From UBA6987 sp045617825 (GTDB lineage Bacteria; Bacillota; Clostridia; Lachnospirales; Lachnospiraceae), in contig JAZLJI010000062.1 of NCBI GenBank assembly GCA_045617825.1, positions 1-40,077 on the forward strand: DNA of 40,077 nt. Direction: 5' to 3'. The notes beneath the pieces were generated by a model. It did not search any database. It saw only the letters and a list, made by a program, of their open reading frames with translations, and was not told where the DNA came from. The position numbers and the translations under genes were made by a program. Each line of letters starts with the position of its first letter. The stretch's first letter is position 1. This document shows, piece by piece, positions 7,882 through 14,449 of the stretch.

Positions 7882-8580
7882 ATGTGTACCAGTATCATTT
7901 CAAACAGAAAGAAAACCATCGTGGGGTGGAATTTGGACATTCTTGACATGGAGCACAGGGTCCGCGTGACGGCGGACGGTGTTTTCATTGAGGTCAAGGA
8001 TAAAACGGAGGGCTGGATGCCGCTTTTCGGGGCGAACGACCGCGGCGATTTCGTCGGCATGCCGACATGCTGGCCCTTTGATGAAAGAAGCGATCCGAAG
8101 GGAACGGAGCCGAACGTGATCATGCTGGACATCGACCTCCTGACGAAGAAGAAAACGTTCCGCGAGATCAGGGAGATCGCAGCGGCGGGGCCCGTCTGCA
8201 GCGTTCCGGGGCTCACGTTCATGTCTTCCCTGTCGGATAAATGCGGAAATGTCTTGCATATCATACCCGGTCAGGGGTATAAGTATTATGAGAGACCCGT
8301 TTACCGGGTGCTGACGAATTTCTCCCCGTTCAAGATGGACCGGGAGCAGCATCCGTGGATGGGATGGGACCGGTACCATATTGCGGAGGAAATGCTGCGG
8401 AGGGCATCGGACGATTTTGACGTCCGGGACTGCTTCCGGATCCTGAAGGCGACGGCGCAGGAGCTGTGCCCGACGGTCGTATCGATGGTCTTCGACGTCA
8501 CGGAGATGACGGTATATTGGTGCGAGGACCGCAAATGGGACGAGGTCCGGAAGGTGACGTGGCAGGCTCTGCCGGAGTGA
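7882..8580 (+). CDS. Linear amide C-N hydrolase (choloylglycine-hydrolase-like Ntn family)
   Basis: 232 residues beginning MCTSI. After Met removal the N-terminal Cys2 would be the nucleophile, as in bile salt hydrolase and penicillin V acylase. The ATG at 7882 is chosen because it exposes this Cys and follows GGGAGCAGG; an in-frame start further upstream would bury it. The next landmark is GWNLDI (15-20), where bile salt hydrolases have GRNLD; Asp19 is kept but the Arg is Trp here. Later LTNFSPF supplies an Asn and YWCEDRKW an Arg near the C-terminus, at expected places. It is shorter than classical bile salt hydrolases (about 320 residues), so a different N-acyl substrate is likely. It is co-transcribed with the zinc-ribbon gene 11 bp downstream. 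Confidence 0.85.
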   Translation: MCTSIISNRKKTIVGWNLDILDMEHRVRVTADGVFIEVKDKTEGWMPLFGANDRGDFVGMPTCWPFDERSDPKGTEPNVIMLDIDLLTKKKTFREIREIAAAGPVCSVPGLTFMSSLSDKCGNVLHIIPGQGYKYYERPVYRVLTNFSPFKMDREQHPWMGWDRYHIAEEMLRRASDDFDVRDCFRILKATAQELCPTVVSMVFDVTEMTVYWCEDRKWDEVRKVTWQALPE

Positions 8581-8591
8581 AACGGAGGACG

Positions 8592-9308
8592 ATGATGAAC
8601 GACACGGATGCCGGAAAATACACGGTCTGCCCCTGCTGCGGCGCAGCGGTGGCCGGCGGGAAATTCTGCAGTGAATGCGGAGCGATGCTTACCCAAGGCT
8701 CTGCCGGCGGAGCCTCCCCGGCGCCCGCCCCGGCGACGCCGTCTTGCGCGACCCTGGGCATCGGGCTCATCCCGGGGCAGACCCTGGGGCTCGATCAGGC
8801 GACCGATAAAAGGGTGGCCAACGCCGCCCGGGGCATGGCCGGCATGACGCAGGCCTCGGATCGGGAAGAGGCTCAGGAGGGCCTCCTGCCGGCGGACGAT
8901 GCCGGCCTCACGCTTCTCGGAGACTACTGCAGAAGCACGTTGGCTACCGTAGGCGGAGACGGCTACGACGAGACTGTCCTGTATCAGAACGAGGCGGACG
9001 GCAGCTTCCAGATACATACGTATTCGAAGTACGTGTATATGCCGAAGGAAAGCCATCGCTCCTTCCGGGCAAAGGAGGGGGCGTACGAGGCGCTGCTTGA
9101 GCTTGCCGAAAAGCTGCATTTGGAGGACTACGAGGGCAAGATGGGCGTCGGCCTCTGCGGAGGCAGGTACGTCTGCAAATTCCGCAGGGACGGCGCGGTC
9201 CATCGGGTGACGACGGACAACTGCGGCCTCGACGGCGTTTCGCTCATCATGCAGGTGGGAAAGCTGCTCGGCAGCTTCGTGGGAGAGGAGATCTTCCGGG
9301 AGCCGTGA
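8592..9308 (+). CDS. Zinc-ribbon protein, function unknown
   Basis: 238 residues, starting just after GGAGGAC. The N-terminal double-Cys ribbon CPCCGAAV...FCSECGAML (about 13-33) should bind zinc. A Gly/Ala/Pro-rich linker follows, then a soluble domain from about residue 100 with SFQIHTYSKYVYMP and a GLCGG segment. No membrane segment is seen. The C-terminal domain is unknown to me; it may bind a partner or small ligand. Its tight spacing after the amide hydrolase suggests one transcript. A second in-frame ATG directly after the first could also be the start. Confidence 0.75.
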   Translation: MMNDTDAGKYTVCPCCGAAVAGGKFCSECGAMLTQGSAGGASPAPAPATPSCATLGIGLIPGQTLGLDQATDKRVANAARGMAGMTQASDREEAQEGLLPADDAGLTLLGDYCRSTLATVGGDGYDETVLYQNEADGSFQIHTYSKYVYMPKESHRSFRAKEGAYEALLELAEKLHLEDYEGKMGVGLCGGRYVCKFRRDGAVHRVTTDNCGLDGVSLIMQVGKLLGSFVGEEIFREP

Positions 9309-9487
9309 CCGGGGGCGGCCCGACCGGTGAAAGGCGTGGGCGCGGCATTTGCGGGGGCATCCCGCAGAGCCCCGCGGGAAAGTCCCCGGTCCCGCGGCGT
9401 GCGGTAAAATTATAAAATATTACGGCAGAGCACGGGAAATGCCCGCGCGGGCATTTTCGGGAAAGCCCTGTGATCATGACGAATGTT

Positions 9488-9529
9488 TATACACCGGCAA
9501 TTGACTTATTCCGGTGTATATTTTATAAT
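9488..9529 (+). promoter_or_regulatory. Promoter with 10-bp inverted repeat flanking the -35 (putative operator)
   Basis: TTGACT (9501-9506) and TATAAT (9524-9529) have a 17-bp spacer. A perfect inverted repeat, TATACACCGG (9488-9497) and CCGGTGTATA (9511-9520), brackets the -35 and enters the spacer. This is a plausible repressor site for the CoA-transferase operon; no regulator gene is adjacent. Confidence 0.72.
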
Positions 9530-9562
9530 AGTGCAAAATATTGGAAACAGAGAGGTGTTCCT

Positions 9563-10780
9563 ATGAAACCTTTAGAGGGTATCAGGGTAATTGATATGTC
9601 GACCTTTGTGGCCGGTCCCGGCTGCGCGCGTTTGCTGGCGGATATGGGCGCGGAGGTCATCAAGATCGAGCCGCCGAAGGGCGACGGCTGGCGCGCCACC
9701 GGCACGACCTACCAGAGACGGTTCAACATGGATCAGAACCCGATCTTCGACCTGTACAACAGCGGCAAGAAATGGATCTCGATCAATCTGAAGAGCGATG
9801 AAGGGCAGGCGGTTTTCCATAAGCTGCTGGAGAGCACGGACGTGTTCATCACGAACAACCGGGAGCCCGCTCTGAAAAAGCTGAAATGCTCCTATGAGGA
9901 TCTGAAGGACGAATATCCGCGCCTGATCTACGCCTGGTCCAGCGGCTACGGCTCCAAGGGCCCGGACGCATCCCGCCCGGCCTTCGATACGACCAGCTTC
10001 TGGCCCCGCAGCGGCTTCCTGATGGGACAGGCCCTCTGCGACGAGGATGGCAATTTCCAGCCGGTGGCGGCCCCCAGCGGAGTGGGCGACACGGTGACGT
10101 CCCTGATCCTGCTCGGCGAGATCAACGCCGCGCTGCTGCAGCGGGAGAAGACCGGCCGCGGTCAGTTCGTGGAATCGAACCTCTTCCATGCCGGCCTGTA
10201 CACCATGGGCTGCATGATCATCAGCAAGCAGGGGACCGATCCCAAGCCGATGAAGCGCTCGGAGACCGGGGCATTTACCGGACATTTCAAATGTAAGGAC
10301 GGCAACTATATCTACATCCCCGGCGCGCTGGTGGCCAAGCTGCCCTACGACCTGGCGACGGTCCTCGGCTGGCCGGAGCGGGGCGACGAATTCAAGCGCG
10401 ACCGCTTCGTGCGGGTGAAGGAGCTGTACAAGGAGATCTCCGATCAGTTCATGACGCAGGACGCCGCGTATTGGCTGGCCCGCGCCCGGGAGATCGACCT
10501 TCCCATGGAGCGGCTGGCCCGGTATCAGGAGGTGGTCGAGGACGAGCAGGCCTGGGCAAATGACTTCCTGGAGAACGTGGAATTCGCGGACGGCGGCAAG
10601 AACGTGATGCCGCGCAGCCCGATCCACATGGAGAACGTGGGCACGGTGGATACCGTTCCGGCGCCTTCAGTCGGCACGGATACCGAAGCCGTACTGAAGG
10701 ATATGGGCTATTCCGAGGAGGAGATCTGGACGCTGACCGAAAGCGGCGCCGTCATCTGCAAGGAAAAAGACAATGTTTGA
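9563..10780 (+). CDS. Family III acyl-CoA transferase (CaiB/BaiF type)
   Basis: 405 residues, starting at the ATG after GAGGTG. Family III landmarks are clear: LEGIRVIDMSTFVAGPGCAR at the N-terminus, LADMGAEVIKIEPPKGD (25-41), and VGDTVTSLILLGEINAALLQREKTGRG, in which Asp176 matches the catalytic aspartate that forms the enzyme-CoA anhydride. Such enzymes move CoA between carboxylic acids; in gut clostridia they act in 2-hydroxyacid or amino-acid fermentation (FldA/HadA type) and bile-acid metabolism (BaiF). The sequence does not decide the substrate. The gene overlaps the next by 8 bp, so the two products are probably made together. Soluble, cytoplasmic. Confidence 0.92.
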   Translation: MKPLEGIRVIDMSTFVAGPGCARLLADMGAEVIKIEPPKGDGWRATGTTYQRRFNMDQNPIFDLYNSGKKWISINLKSDEGQAVFHKLLESTDVFITNNREPALKKLKCSYEDLKDEYPRLIYAWSSGYGSKGPDASRPAFDTTSFWPRSGFLMGQALCDEDGNFQPVAAPSGVGDTVTSLILLGEINAALLQREKTGRGQFVESNLFHAGLYTMGCMIISKQGTDPKPMKRSETGAFTGHFKCKDGNYIYIPGALVAKLPYDLATVLGWPERGDEFKRDRFVRVKELYKEISDQFMTQDAAYWLARAREIDLPMERLARYQEVVEDEQAWANDFLENVEFADGGKNVMPRSPIHMENVGTVDTVPAPSVGTDTEAVLKDMGYSEEEIWTLTESGAVICKEKDNV

Positions 10781-11849
10781 AGAGCTGAACGCCGGCCTTG
10801 ATCATTTCCGGAAGAGAGGCATCCCCGGCTATACCTGCATGATCATGCAGCACGGAAAATGCATTTTCAAGCGCAGCGACGGTTATCTGGACACGGAGGG
10901 CAAGCTCCCGGTGACGGGGGACGAGCACTATTATATCTATTCCTGCTCCAAGCCGATCACGGTGACGGCCGCCATGCAGCTTTGGGAGAAGGGCCTTTTC
11001 TCCCTGGAGGACCGGCTGAGCGACTATCTGCCGGAATTTGCCGGGATGAAGGTGCGGACCCCGGAGGGCTTAAAGGACGCGGAGAAGCCGATCCTGATCA
11101 GGCACCTGTTCGAGATGACCGCCGGGCTGAATTACGACCTCCGTTCCCCCTCGCTGCTGCGGCTGCGGGAGGATACGCAGGGCGCCTGCCCGACCCGCGA
11201 GGCCATGAAATATCTGGCGCAGGAGCCGCTTGACTTCGAGCCGGGCGCGCATTGGCAGTACAGCCTCTGCCACGACGTGCTGGCCGCGCTGGTGGAGGTG
11301 CTGTCCGGACAGCGCTTCGGCAAATACGTGAAGGAGCACGTATTTGAGCCTGCCGGGATGAAGGATTCCTCCTTCCTGCTGGCGGAGCACGATCTGACCA
11401 GGGTCGCGCCCCTGTACCGCTATGACGCGCCGACCGGGCAGCTGATCCCCTGCCGGAGCAATGCCTATATCCTGGGCAGCGAGTACGAGAGCGGCGGGGC
11501 GGGCTGCATATCCACCGCGGCGGATTACATCCGCTTTCTGGAAGCGCTCCGGGAGGGGGAGCGGCTGCTGAAGCGGGACACGATCCGGCTGATGACCGTC
11601 GACAGACTGTCCGCCGAGCAGACGGAGACCTTCTGGAACAAGGATACTCACGGCTACGGGCTGGGAATGCGCTGCCCGAAGGCCGGCGGCACGCGCACCG
11701 ACTACGGCTGGGGCGGCGCGGCGGGCGCCTATCTGGCCGTCGATCCCGCCAGGGATCTGTCGTTCTTCTACGTGCAGCACGTGCTGACCGCGCCCATCAA
11801 GGAAGAACGGTCGTGGCTCTACGACCAGGCGATGAAGGGCGTTTGCTGA
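10773..11849 (+). CDS. Serine hydrolase, beta-lactamase/class C family
   Basis: 358 residues with the SxxK motif SCSK (57-60; Ser57 nucleophile, Lys60 base) and a second-motif Tyr163-Ser164 in WQYSLCHDVLAALVEV. A glycine-rich YGWGGAAGAY near the C-terminus takes the place of the KTG box. No signal peptide is present, so it is cytoplasmic and more likely an esterase or amidase (EstB/LovD-like) than an antibiotic-destroying enzyme. The start lies inside the end of the CoA-transferase gene, and translational coupling is likely. A role in hydrolysing or transferring an acyl group handled by the CoA-transferase is plausible but inferred. It ends before the terminator at 11885-11914. Confidence 0.88.
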   Translation: MFEELNAGLDHFRKRGIPGYTCMIMQHGKCIFKRSDGYLDTEGKLPVTGDEHYYIYSCSKPITVTAAMQLWEKGLFSLEDRLSDYLPEFAGMKVRTPEGLKDAEKPILIRHLFEMTAGLNYDLRSPSLLRLREDTQGACPTREAMKYLAQEPLDFEPGAHWQYSLCHDVLAALVEVLSGQRFGKYVKEHVFEPAGMKDSSFLLAEHDLTRVAPLYRYDAPTGQLIPCRSNAYILGSEYESGGAGCISTAADYIRFLEALREGERLLKRDTIRLMTVDRLSAEQTETFWNKDTHGYGLGMRCPKAGGTRTDYGWGGAAGAYLAVDPARDLSFFYVQHVLTAPIKEERSWLYDQAMKGVC

Positions 11850-11884
11850 GGCGCGCGGCTGCCCGGCGGATGTATCGGACACAA

Positions 11885-11914
11885 AAAAAGGAGACCGGTG
11901 TCGGTCTCCTTTTT
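11885..11914. terminator. Bidirectional intrinsic terminator
   Basis: A perfect 13-bp stem, AAAAAGGAGACCG with its complement, has a GTGT loop and A and T runs on the two sides. It ends both the serine-hydrolase operon (+) and the MarR gene (-). Confidence 0.92.
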
Positions 11915-11972
11915 GATTGGCGCGGCGCTTTGCCGCGAGGCGGCGGGCCCGGAGGGCCCGCCTTACCGCCCG

Positions 11973-12497
11973 TCAGCGATGGAAGCGGCGAAGTCTGCGG
12001 GGGCCGCCGAAGGGCATGTGCCCGCGGCCGCGGCAGGGGCCTCCGTGGCAGGGGCCGCCGTGCGGTCTGCCGGCAGGGGCTTTAGGAGCGATCTCCTCCA
12101 GGTGCTTGGCCAGCTTGTCCGCCAGCGCGCAGAACTGAAGCTTTTCTTCCTCGGTAAAGCAGGCGGAAAATTCCGCCTCTGCCTTGGCCCGCATCTCGGC
12201 GATCTGGGCCACGGTGTCTGCGCCCTTCTGGGACAGGAACACCCGGGTGACGCGGCGGTCGGCCTCAGAGGTCTTCCTTTCGACAAGACCGTGCGCTTCC
12301 ATCCGGGTCAGCAGCTCGGACATGGAGGACGGACGGACGTCCAGGGCTTCGCAGAGCTCTGCGGAGCTGGCGCCGTCATTGTCCTTCAGGATATTGAGCA
12401 GGTGGCCGACGGTGGGCGGAAAATCATGTTCCCCACGGGTGGGGCGTCTCTTGGTTGCGCGGATCAGTTTGAACGTACTTTCAATTACATTTGCCAT
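11973..12497 (-). CDS. MarR-family transcriptional regulator with Gly/His/Cys-rich tail
   Basis: 174 residues. Residues 25-130 form a MarR winged-helix domain: PPTVGHLLNILKD, SSAELCEALDVRPSSMSELL as recognition helix, then the wing SEADRRVTRVFLSQKG. The last 30 residues are an unusual basic tail rich in Gly, His, Pro, Cys and Arg (GGPCHGGPC, RGRGHMPFGGPRR). Such tails occur on some clostridial MarR and PadR proteins; metal or nucleic-acid binding is possible but untested. The ATG follows AAGGAGG. The promoter is straddled by a long inverted repeat (12534-12567), so negative autoregulation is likely. No transporter or enzyme lies in the same operon. Confidence 0.9.
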   Translation of the reverse strand: MANVIESTFKLIRATKRRPTRGEHDFPPTVGHLLNILKDNDGASSAELCEALDVRPSSMSELLTRMEAHGLVERKTSEADRRVTRVFLSQKGADTVAQIAEMRAKAEAEFSACFTEEEKLQFCALADKLAKHLEEIAPKAPAGRPHGGPCHGGPCRGRGHMPFGGPRRLRRFHR

Positions 12498-12533
12498 AGT
12501 ATGTGTTCCTCCTTTTCGGTAATTGCATTATCC

Positions 12534-12577
12534 TTAGGTACCGAAACAATAATACTTCGGAACCTAACTAATGTCAA
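12534..12577 (-). promoter_or_regulatory. MarR promoter with 12-bp inverted-repeat operator
   Basis: Minus strand TTGACA (12572-12577), 17-bp spacer, TATTAT (12549-12554). The arms TTAGGTACCGAA (12534-12545) and TTCGGAACCTAA (12556-12567) match as an inverted repeat in 11 of 12 positions and enclose the -10. This is a typical place for MarR autorepression. Confidence 0.8.
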
Positions 12578-12668
12578 GCACTTTTTTGAAAAATTTTTAA
12601 GTTTTTTTGTAAAGGCTTCTGCAGCGGCCCGTTTTGGGGCTGAAAGCGCGCCGGGACGCAGACATTTG

Positions 12669-12697
12669 TTGCGGAATCGGCGGATTTGCCGTATAAT
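12669..12697 (+). promoter_or_regulatory. Promoter of the WCGN-repeat/SIMPL operon
   Basis: TTGCGG (12669-12674), 17-bp spacer, perfect TATAAT (12692-12697). The start site near 12704 leaves a leader of about 38 nt with AAGGAGG before the ATG at 12742. Confidence 0.65.
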
Positions 12698-12741
12698 CAA
12701 TAAAGCAATGCATCTGCCTGCAAATACAAGGAGGACGTGTC

Positions 12742-13089
12742 ATGGCAAGGGTCAGACGGTGGTGCGGAAATTATATGCTGGAGATCGATAACGGCAAGAT
12801 CCGAGAATACTGCGGCAGCTATCTGTTTGAGATCAGGGGCAATCAGCTGAGACGCTGGTGCGGCAATACACTGCTGGAGATCAACGGAGACTGCGTGAGG
12901 GCATTCTGCGGCGGCAACATCCTTCAGTTTGAGGGAAACCGGGTCAGACGGTGGTGCGGAAATTATATCTGTGAGATCGACGGCGGCAGGATCCGGGACT
13001 GGTGCGGCAATTATACCTACGAGATCGACGGCTTCCTGACCAGGACGGAGCTGATGTTCCTGATCACGCTGCTGTACGCCGGGGTTTGA
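12742..13089 (+). CDS. Six-repeat WCGN-type protein
   Basis: 115 residues made of six exact 16-residue units (residues 4-99) plus a hydrophobic 16-residue tail. The unit consensus is (V/I/L)R-x-(W/Y/F)CG-N-Y-x-x-E-I-D-G-x-x, so one Cys, one aromatic and one EIDG turn recur every 16 residues. The pattern suggests short beta-hairpins stacking into a roll or flower-like barrel. Similar EIDG/CG repeat proteins occur in clostridia, without known function. There is no signal peptide; the tail (LMFLITLLYAGV) could be a membrane or packing helix. The first and fifth units are identical over 26 nt, indicating internal duplication. The gene is 13 bp upstream of the SIMPL gene, with its own RBS and promoter. 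Confidence 0.8.
   Translation: MARVRRWCGNYMLEIDNGKIREYCGSYLFEIRGNQLRRWCGNTLLEINGDCVRAFCGGNILQFEGNRVRRWCGNYICEIDGGRIRDWCGNYTYEIDGFLTRTELMFLITLLYAGV
12751..13038 (+). repeat. Six tandem 48-bp coding repeats
   Basis: Each 48-bp unit encodes one 16-residue WCGN repeat. Units 1 and 5 share a 26-nt identical stretch 192 bp apart, while the others have diverged. The periodicity is in frame throughout. Confidence 0.85.
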
Positions 13090-13102
13090 ACGGAGGAGAA
13101 GT

Positions 13103-13759
13103 ATGAATAAAACGATCACGGTAAAGGGACTCGGGAAGGTCTCCGCAAAGCCGGATCATGTGGTCATTTCCATGAATCTGGAGTCGCGCCACATGGTCTA
13201 TGAAAAGGCGATGGAGCAGGAGACGGAGAGCATCGGTCAGCTGACGGACGCGCTGGCCGCCGCGGACTTCGCGAAGGATGAGCTGAAGACCACGAATTTC
13301 AACGTCCGCACGGATTACGAGGGCGTAAGAAGGAACGACGGCAGCTACGAGAACGTGTTCCGGGGCTATGCCGTGGAACACGGCCTCCAGCTGGAATTCG
13401 ACTTTGACAGCAGCCGGCTGTCCGGGGTGCTTTCGGTCATCGGCGGCTGTCTGGCGCACCCGCAGCTTTCCATCGCCTTTACGGTAAAGGATCCGGCCGC
13501 GGTCAACGAGGAGGTGCTGCGAAGCGCTGCGGAAAATGCCCGCCGGAAGGCGGAGATCCTCTGCGCGGCGGCCGGGCAGAGGCTGGGCGAGCTGCTGACC
13601 ATCGACTATAACTGGGGCGAGCGCCCCCTGTACTCCAATACCCGCTACGGGATCGCCGAGGAATGCCTGAGCGCGCCCGCAATGGCCAAATCCGTGGATT
13701 TCGCGCCGGAGGATATCGCAGTGAGCGATACCGCCACCTTCGTCTGGGCCCTGGTCTGA
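13103..13759 (+). CDS. SIMPL-domain protein (DUF541)
   Basis: 218 residues. It opens with ITVKGLGKVSAKPDHVVISM, the signature first strand of SIMPL/DUF541 proteins, and continues with a long helix (EKAMEQETESIGQLTDAL), the KTTNFNV strand and a C-terminal half ending in DTATFVWAL. Family members (BP26/OMP28, YggE) assemble into ring-like oligomers and are often periplasmic; this one has no signal peptide, so it is cytoplasmic or exported in another way. RBS GGAGGAG precedes the ATG. It shares a transcript with the WCGN-repeat gene. The function is unknown. Confidence 0.9.
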   Translation: MNKTITVKGLGKVSAKPDHVVISMNLESRHMVYEKAMEQETESIGQLTDALAAADFAKDELKTTNFNVRTDYEGVRRNDGSYENVFRGYAVEHGLQLEFDFDSSRLSGVLSVIGGCLAHPQLSIAFTVKDPAAVNEEVLRSAAENARRKAEILCAAAGQRLGELLTIDYNWGERPLYSNTRYGIAEECLSAPAMAKSVDFAPEDIAVSDTATFVWALV

Positions 13760-13978
13760 CGGAAAGGGAACAGGACGCCGCCGGGAGCCGGGAAGGGTGA
13801 GCCCTCGCGGGGATCTGCCGCGGCGGTTGCCACCCGCAGGGTGGCTCCCGCCGCGCTCTTCCTGTGCTACACTGGCGACGAGAGCATCACGGCGGATCCT
13901 CGGCCTGAAACAGCCGGGGCCGGCCGTCCGGATCTGCATTTTCCGGCTTCGGGCCGGAGCAAAGAAGGAGTCCCGGAT

Positions 13979-14440
13979 ATGAGTGAAAAAACCACAGGTT
14001 CCCTTGACCGCATCCTGAAAAGCAGCACGCCTGCCGATCTGGACGATTATCTGAGCCGGCATCAGGAGGATATGATGTCCGACGAGCGGCCCTTCACGCA
14101 GTATATGCGGGGGCTGCTGAAGAAAAAAGGCATCCGGCAGCAGCTGCTGTTCCGGGCGGCGGATATTTCCGAGGGCTACGGCTACAAGCTGATCTCGCAG
14201 GAGGCGATCACCCGCCAGCGGGACGTCATTCTGCGGCTTTGCCTGGCCGGCGGCTTCTCGCTGGTCGAGACCAACCGCGCCCTGAAGCTTTACGGGATGA
14301 CGCCCCTGTACGCCAAGATCCCCCGGGATGCCGCGCTCATCATCGCCGTCAATACCGATATCCGGGAAATGGACGCGGTGAACCGCCTGCTGGAGAAGCA
14401 CGGTTTTCCGCTCCTTTATGCTGTGAACGCCGCAGAATAA
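13979..14440 (+). CDS. HTH-like protein partnered with a Ser/Thr kinase
   Basis: 153 residues, ATG about 8 nt after AAGGAG. The body (about 35-150) is all-helical: an FTQYMRGLLKKKG helix, an ISEGYGYKLISQE segment like an HTH turn, then VILRLCLAGGFSLVETNRAL and a DIREMDAVNRLLEKHG end. The same order of motifs appears in the C-terminal module of the macrodomain protein at 36896, so I treat both as one clostridial signalling HTH-type domain. It stands 9 bp upstream of the Ser/Thr kinase gene and is probably its substrate, adaptor or output regulator. DNA binding is inferred from shape only. Confidence 0.7.
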   Translation: MSEKTTGSLDRILKSSTPADLDDYLSRHQEDMMSDERPFTQYMRGLLKKKGIRQQLLFRAADISEGYGYKLISQEAITRQRDVILRLCLAGGFSLVETNRALKLYGMTPLYAKIPRDAALIIAVNTDIREMDAVNRLLEKHGFPLLYAVNAAE

Positions 14441-14449
14441 GAGGTCGTT

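Noticed and set aside
10773..11849. Calling the serine hydrolase an antibiotic resistance beta-lactamase
   Set aside because: No signal peptide, an altered third motif, and an operon with a CoA-transferase; an esterase or acyltransferase role fits better.
12751..13038. 48-bp periodic repeats considered as a CRISPR-like array
   Set aside because: The repeats are in frame, encode a regular protein with its own promoter and ribosome site, and have no constant repeat with unique spacers. I saw no CRISPR array anywhere in the window.
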